Assembly: GCA_007122215.1 (NCBI GenBank)
Contig: SKUG01000007.1
Span: 1 to 7,522, forward strand
Reading direction: 5' to 3'
Source: Thermoleophilia bacterium
Lineage (GTDB): Bacteria > Actinomycetota > Thermoleophilia > Gaiellales > SKUG01
Length of the DNA stretch: 7,522 nt
The translations under genes and the position numbers were made by a program. Every line of letters starts with the position of its first letter. Positions within the stretch are counted from its first letter, which is position 1. Under the pieces are notes generated by a model that had not been told where the DNA came from, did not search any database, and saw only the letters and a list, made by a program, of their open reading frames with translations. Of the stretch, positions 5,164 to 7,522 are shown one piece after another.

Positions 5164-5622
5164 CGGACCACCACAGACCACGCGACGCAGGCCTGCCGCC
5201 CCCCGGGCGGACAGGCTCCGCATCCCTGCCTGCAGCTGCCACGGCTGCCATCACTGGTCGAGATGCGGCTGGCCACTCCAGCCCCTGCCCCTGCCCCTGC
5301 CACGGGCGAGGTGCCGATCGTGCGCCCGCAGGGCTCCACGGACGGGTGCACCGTCGACAGGTCCGCAGCCTTTCCACGCCCGTCGTTCGAACGTGGGCTT
5401 GATCGCGCCGATGTTGAACCCCCTGCCTCCCTCCGCAGCAGCGCGCCGCGGAGCCAGTCCCCCGCATGCGCCCAGCCGCCGGGCCCGTCGCGTCCTGCTG
5501 CCCACGCTGTCCAGCGACCTGCGCCATCGTCACTGGCAGCTCCCTGCACCCATGGACACGGCATCGCTGGCGCAGGCGAGGGCGCTGCGGCCGGCTACGA
5601 TCCCCGCAGCCACGCAGCGCTG
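5156..5622. other. 467-base region with no convincing gene
   Basis: The frame of the downstream transporter is open back to an ATG at 5152 that would overlap the previous stop (ATGA). The translation of 5152-5622 is Pro/Arg/Ser-rich with no domain. Third-position G+C in 5398-5622 falls to about two thirds, below the transporter body, so I treat it as non-coding. It contains three tandem GCCCCT units (about 5280-5297), a perfect palindrome CGTTCGAACG at 5384-5393 inside a looser CCACG/CGTGG dyad (5374-5396), and a TACGAT -10-like hexamer at 5596-5601. No known riboswitch or tRNA was recognised. Confidence 0.55.
5596..5601 (+). promoter_or_regulatory. Possible -10 element of the cation transporter gene
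   Basis: TACGAT lies 21 bases upstream of the GTG at 5623, which would give a short leader of about 14 bases. No -35 or Shine-Dalgarno is evident, so this is tentative. Confidence 0.3.
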
Positions 5623-6252
5623 GTGGCTGCCCGCCAGGTGCTGCTCATCGCGTTTGCGATCAAGCTGGCCATCGTGCTCATCGAGGGTGTTGCCGCGGCA
5701 GCCACTGGCAGCCTCGCGCTGCTCGCAGACCTCTCGCACATGACAGTCGACCTGCTGGCAGTGGGTGTTGCCCTCTGGGCTGCCAACGAGGCGATCCGGG
5801 AGCCCACGGCCCGTGACGGGCACACACGATTCGAGCACCTGGCCGTGCGCTTCAACGCCGTGATCCTGCTCGGGCTGGGGGCGTTCCTCGGGCTGGAGGC
5901 CATCGATGCGCTGGGCCATGACCATGAGGTCCACCACCACGGCAGTGACCTGCTGCTCGTGGTGCTCGTCCGGCTGGTCCTGTCGTTCGCGATGATGCAG
6001 GTGCTGCGGCACGGCAAGGACGACAACCTCAACCTGCGCGCCGTGCACACCCACGCCCGGGCAGACCTCGCCATCGGCGCTGGGCTGCTGGTCGGCATGG
6101 CCCTGCTCGGGCTCGGGGCACCGCACGGCATCGATGCGCTGCTGGCGCTCGGCATCGCAGGGTTCCTGCTCTGGAGCGGCGCCCACCTGTTGCGGGCAGC
6201 AAGGCACGACCGGCCAGCGCAGGGACACATCATTGCATCGGCTCCGCGCTGA
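5623..6252 (+). CDS. Cation diffusion facilitator (CDF) transporter, zinc-type, lacking the C-terminal domain
   Basis: This is a 209-residue core from the GTG at 5623; starts at 5152 or 5263 (ATG) or 5311/5320 (GTG) are possible in the same frame, so the N-terminus is uncertain. Six membrane helices are visible. The first pair is typical of CDF proteins: ATGSLALLADLSHMTVD carries H-x3-D of metal site A in helix 2, and helix 5 carries the matching H-x3-D in HARAD. Family members export divalent metals, usually zinc, in exchange for protons; the two His/Asp pairs fit zinc or cadmium. A His-rich stretch (GHDHEVHHHG) lies between helices 3 and 4. The chain stops soon after helix 6, so the cytoplasmic dimer domain of YiiP-type proteins is missing, as in shorter CDF members. 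The gene is convergent with the lipase gene, 16 bases away. Confidence 0.83.
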   Translation: MAARQVLLIAFAIKLAIVLIEGVAAAATGSLALLADLSHMTVDLLAVGVALWAANEAIREPTARDGHTRFEHLAVRFNAVILLGLGAFLGLEAIDALGHDHEVHHHGSDLLLVVLVRLVLSFAMMQVLRHGKDDNLNLRAVHTHARADLAIGAGLLVGMALLGLGAPHGIDALLALGIAGFLLWSGAHLLRAARHDRPAQGHIIASAPR

Positions 6253-6268
6253 CGATCCCCACCCCTGC

Positions 6269-7057
6269 CTACAGCCCGAGGAGCGCGCCCCGGATCCGCT
6301 CGTAGACCTCGGCGTTCCAGTGGGCCAGCGCGTAGTGGTTCCCGAGCAGCCGGCGACGCAGCCGGCCGCCGCGATGCGCGACGGGCACGAGCTCGGCACC
6401 GGGCAGCTCCGGTGAGCGCGGCGGCCAGATCACCCCGTCTCCATGAGGGTTGTAGATCGAGACGATGCGAAGGGAGTCCGGCTGAGGGGCACTGCCCAGC
6501 CGGCGCATGACGTCACTGCCTGCCACGAGCTGGCGGCGCGCCTCGGGCAGCACGTCGTAGAGCACCGGGCCCATCCCCCGGCTGCGCCGGAGCATGCCGT
6601 GCACGGTGGCACCAACGGTGCCAAGGTGTGGGGAGGCGACCGTGACGATCAGCCGACAGCGGCCCGCGCCGCCCGACAGCAGCGCCCACCAGCGGGCGAT
6701 CACGCCACCGAGGCTGTAGCCGACGACCATCACCTCCGACTGCCCGGACTCGGCGAGCACCTCGTCGACGTAGGCGTCGAGGTGCCGGGCCGAGGCGGGA
6801 ATGTCTCCCAGCCCCTGCCAGGGGTCGTCGTAGGCGAAGACGGAAAAGCCGTCTGCCTCCAGGGCGTCCTGCCACTCGCGCAGCGACTGCCGGGTGTTCG
6901 CAAAGCCTGGCACGAGGACCACGGGCAGCGGCGTGCCCACGCGGTTGCGCAGCGGCCGCCCCAGGCGGTGACGCGGCGTGAGCACGGCCTCGACCATGCG
7001 CACCCAGCGGACCAGCAGCCGCTGGACCAACCTCGCAAGCAGTGCGACGAGCCCCAT
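6269..7057 (-). CDS. Lipase-type alpha/beta hydrolase
   Basis: The protein has 262 residues from the ATG at 7057. The nucleophile motif is GYSLGG with Ser115. The oxyanion-side strand is VVLVPGF (VPG at 49-51). The acid is probably Asp207 in NPHGDGVIWP, and the base His241 in LGNHYALAHW. This layout matches bacterial triacylglycerol lipases/esterases of the EstA/EstB or LipA class, which hydrolyse lipid or carboxylic esters. There is no cleavable signal peptide: residues 1-27 form an Arg-containing amphipathic helix (MGLVALLARLVQRLLVRWVR), which suggests association with the inner face of the membrane. A longer in-frame start at 7201 would add a Pro/Ser/Arg-rich stretch that overlaps hairpins and looks non-coding. 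The substrate cannot be read from the sequence. Confidence 0.86.
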   Translation of the reverse strand: MGLVALLARLVQRLLVRWVRMVEAVLTPRHRLGRPLRNRVGTPLPVVLVPGFANTRQSLREWQDALEADGFSVFAYDDPWQGLGDIPASARHLDAYVDEVLAESGQSEVMVVGYSLGGVIARWWALLSGGAGRCRLIVTVASPHLGTVGATVHGMLRRSRGMGPVLYDVLPEARRQLVAGSDVMRRLGSAPQPDSLRIVSIYNPHGDGVIWPPRSPELPGAELVPVAHRGGRLRRRLLGNHYALAHWNAEVYERIRGALLGL

Positions 7058-7071
7058 GCGCGCGCACGCTA
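7058..7071 (-). promoter_or_regulatory. Possible -10 close to the lipase start
   Basis: On the minus strand TAGCGT (7071-7066) is followed by eight bases of alternating GC and then ATG. The spacing would give a leaderless or nearly leaderless mRNA, as proposed at 3866. No Shine-Dalgarno is present. The hexamer is weak. Confidence 0.35.
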
Positions 7072-7084
7072 CCACCCACGGGCT

Positions 7085-7112
7085 GGATGCGGGAGGCGTT
7101 GCCGCCGCATCC
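7085..7112. other. Hairpin upstream of the lipase gene
   Basis: GGATGCGG (7085-7092) pairs perfectly with CCGCATCC (7105-7112), and inside it GGC (7095-7097) pairs with GCC (7101-7103) around GTT. It begins 28 bases upstream of the lipase ATG, in the -35 region of the proposed promoter. It could be an operator or the tail of a termination region. Confidence 0.5.
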
Positions 7113-7143
7113 CGCGGGGCGCCACACCGGGAACGGAACGATT

Positions 7144-7190
7144 GAGGGCCGAACCACCCGGAGCCCGTGCTCCGCCATGGTCCGGCCCTC
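7144..7190 (-). terminator. Long hairpin, probable terminator downstream of the MscS-like gene
   Basis: GAGGGCCGAACCA (7144-7156) and TGGTCCGGCCCTC (7178-7190) pair at 12 of 13 positions. Between them GGAGC (7160-7164) pairs with GCTCC (7169-7173) around CCGT. Read on the minus strand, the stem is followed by AATCGTTCCGTTCC, a weakly T-containing tail. It lies 30-76 bases after the minus-strand stop at 7220. Confidence 0.6.
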
Positions 7191-7200
7191 GAACCGGTCA

Positions 7201-7218
7201 CCTGCCCCGGCGGGCAGG
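7201..7218 (-). terminator. Short hairpin directly after the MscS-like stop
   Basis: CCTGCCC (7201-7207) and GGGCAGG (7212-7218) form a perfect seven-pair stem around CGGC, one base beyond the stop codon at 7220-7222. Together with the larger hairpin at 7144-7190 it probably marks the 3' end of the MscS-like transcript. Confidence 0.5.
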
Positions 7219-7219
7219 C

Positions 7220-7522
7220 TCAGGCAGCGGTGCCGGTGCCGGCACCCTCCTCGATGATGGCGCTGTGGGGCACGTAGCGCACCCCGCCCTCGGTGTCCAT
7301 CGCCACCGCGGTGCGGCCGATCATCGTGATCGTCCCGGTGGTCTCACCGACGGTGAGCTCATCCCCGGCGCTGACCATCTGGCGGACGTAGTAACCGCCG
7401 ATCAGGTTGGCGATCACGCCCCGGGCACCGAGCCCGAACGCCAGCGCACCAGCAGCGACGAAGCCTGCCAGCAGGATCGTCACGTTGGTGGTGAGCAGGC
7501 TCACGTCGAACCCGAGCTGGGC
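7220..7522 (-). CDS. MscS-family mechanosensitive channel-like protein (N-terminus cut off by window edge)
   Basis: The visible C-terminal 100 residues begin with a hydrophobic helix (about VSLLTTNVTILLAGFVAAGA), followed by the pore-lining-type helix ALAFGLGARGVIANLIGGYYVRQ, which matches the Gly/Ala-rich TM3 of MscS proteins. Next comes the small beta domain: SAGDELTVGETTGTITMIGRTAVAMDTEGGVRYVPHSAII, equivalent to the RVGDxIxVxGxxGxVxxI...VxIPNS stretch. The chain ends soon after, so the larger C-terminal vestibule domain of E. coli MscS is absent; this resembles the small conserved helper/short MscS proteins. Its expected role is relief of turgor or modulation of small-ion flux across the inner membrane. 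How many helices precede is unknown. Confidence 0.82.
   Translation of the reverse strand, partial: AQLGFDVSLLTTNVTILLAGFVAAGALAFGLGARGVIANLIGGYYVRQMVSAGDELTVGETTGTITMIGRTAVAMDTEGGVRYVPHSAIIEEGAGTGTAA

Noticed and set aside
5374..5400. tRNA-like GTTCGAA motif
   Set aside because: It is the centre of a palindrome; no T-stem, acceptor stem or anticodon arm can be built around it.
3749..5533. Very long minus-strand frame joining the 2474-3748 gene to sequence opposite the sigma/anti-sigma fusion
   Set aside because: The upstream part is an antisense shadow without domains. The real membrane protein starts at about 3748, and the plus strand encodes a recognisable RskA protein.
5152..5622. N-terminal extension of the CDF transporter from an ATGA overlap
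   Set aside because: No ribosome binding site, no domain, falling third-position G+C and a hairpin over the junction; kept as an alternative in the transporter entry.
6246..6288. Terminator between the convergent transporter and lipase genes (CGCGCT with AGCGCG)
   Set aside because: Only six pairs with a loop of about 31 bases, reaching into the lipase coding region; not distinguishable from chance.
7058..7201. Upstream extension of the lipase to an ATG at 7201
   Set aside because: It would place three-part hairpin structures inside coding DNA, and its translation is a low-quality Ser/Pro/Arg stretch.

Overview
The window comes from a high-G+C bacterium, most likely an actinomycete (Actinomycetota). 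The evidence is the strong G/C bias at third codon positions, an LPXTG-type surface protein, an RskA-type anti-sigma domain, and at least one start codon placed directly after a -10-like element, as in leaderless transcripts. The exact lineage cannot be read from the sequence. Both edges cut through genes. No rRNA, tRNA, CRISPR array, transposase or insertion sequence was recognised.

Layout, left to right. (1) 1-618, minus: the first 206 residues of a secreted, Pro-rich, LPFTG-bearing wall protein with seven exact 6-residue repeats; its 3' end is outside the window. (2) 619-1092: a long divergent intergenic region with a structured G/C-rich part and an unusual A/T-rich patch. (3) 1093-2376, plus: a 427-residue protein with twenty gap-free 11-residue repeats (consensus RPELLAQVAxx), flanked by Gly/Phe- and Gly/Tyr/Gln-rich low-complexity arms and ending in a basic tail. 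I recognise no family for it, and it is the best candidate here for something undescribed. (4) 2395-2444: a strong hairpin between convergent genes. (5) 2474-3748, minus: a single-pass membrane protein with a disordered cytoplasmic arm and an extracytoplasmic beta-type domain. (6) 3866-5155, plus: a single polypeptide joining a sigma-70 region-2-like domain, a zinc-less anti-sigma-like helical region, one membrane helix and an RskA C-terminal domain. (7) 5156-5622: no convincing gene; palindromes and short repeats. (8) 5623-6252, plus: a six-helix cation diffusion facilitator without the usual C-terminal cytoplasmic domain. (9) 6269-7057, minus: a lipase-type alpha/beta hydrolase. (10) 7058-7219: three hairpins. 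(11) 7220-7522, minus: the C-terminal 100 residues of an MscS-family channel-like protein.

Most genes look like separate transcription units: they alternate in strand and are separated by hairpins. A common theme is the cell envelope (wall protein, membrane-tethered regulator, membrane protein with an external domain, metal exporter, lipase, mechanosensitive channel). The repeat protein at 1093-2376 has no signal peptide or membrane helix and is probably cytoplasmic. The divergent pair at 2474-3748 and 3866-5155 have similar topology (N-terminus inside, one membrane helix, short coiled coil, beta-rich domain outside) and could be co-regulated from their shared 117-base promoter region; this is inference.
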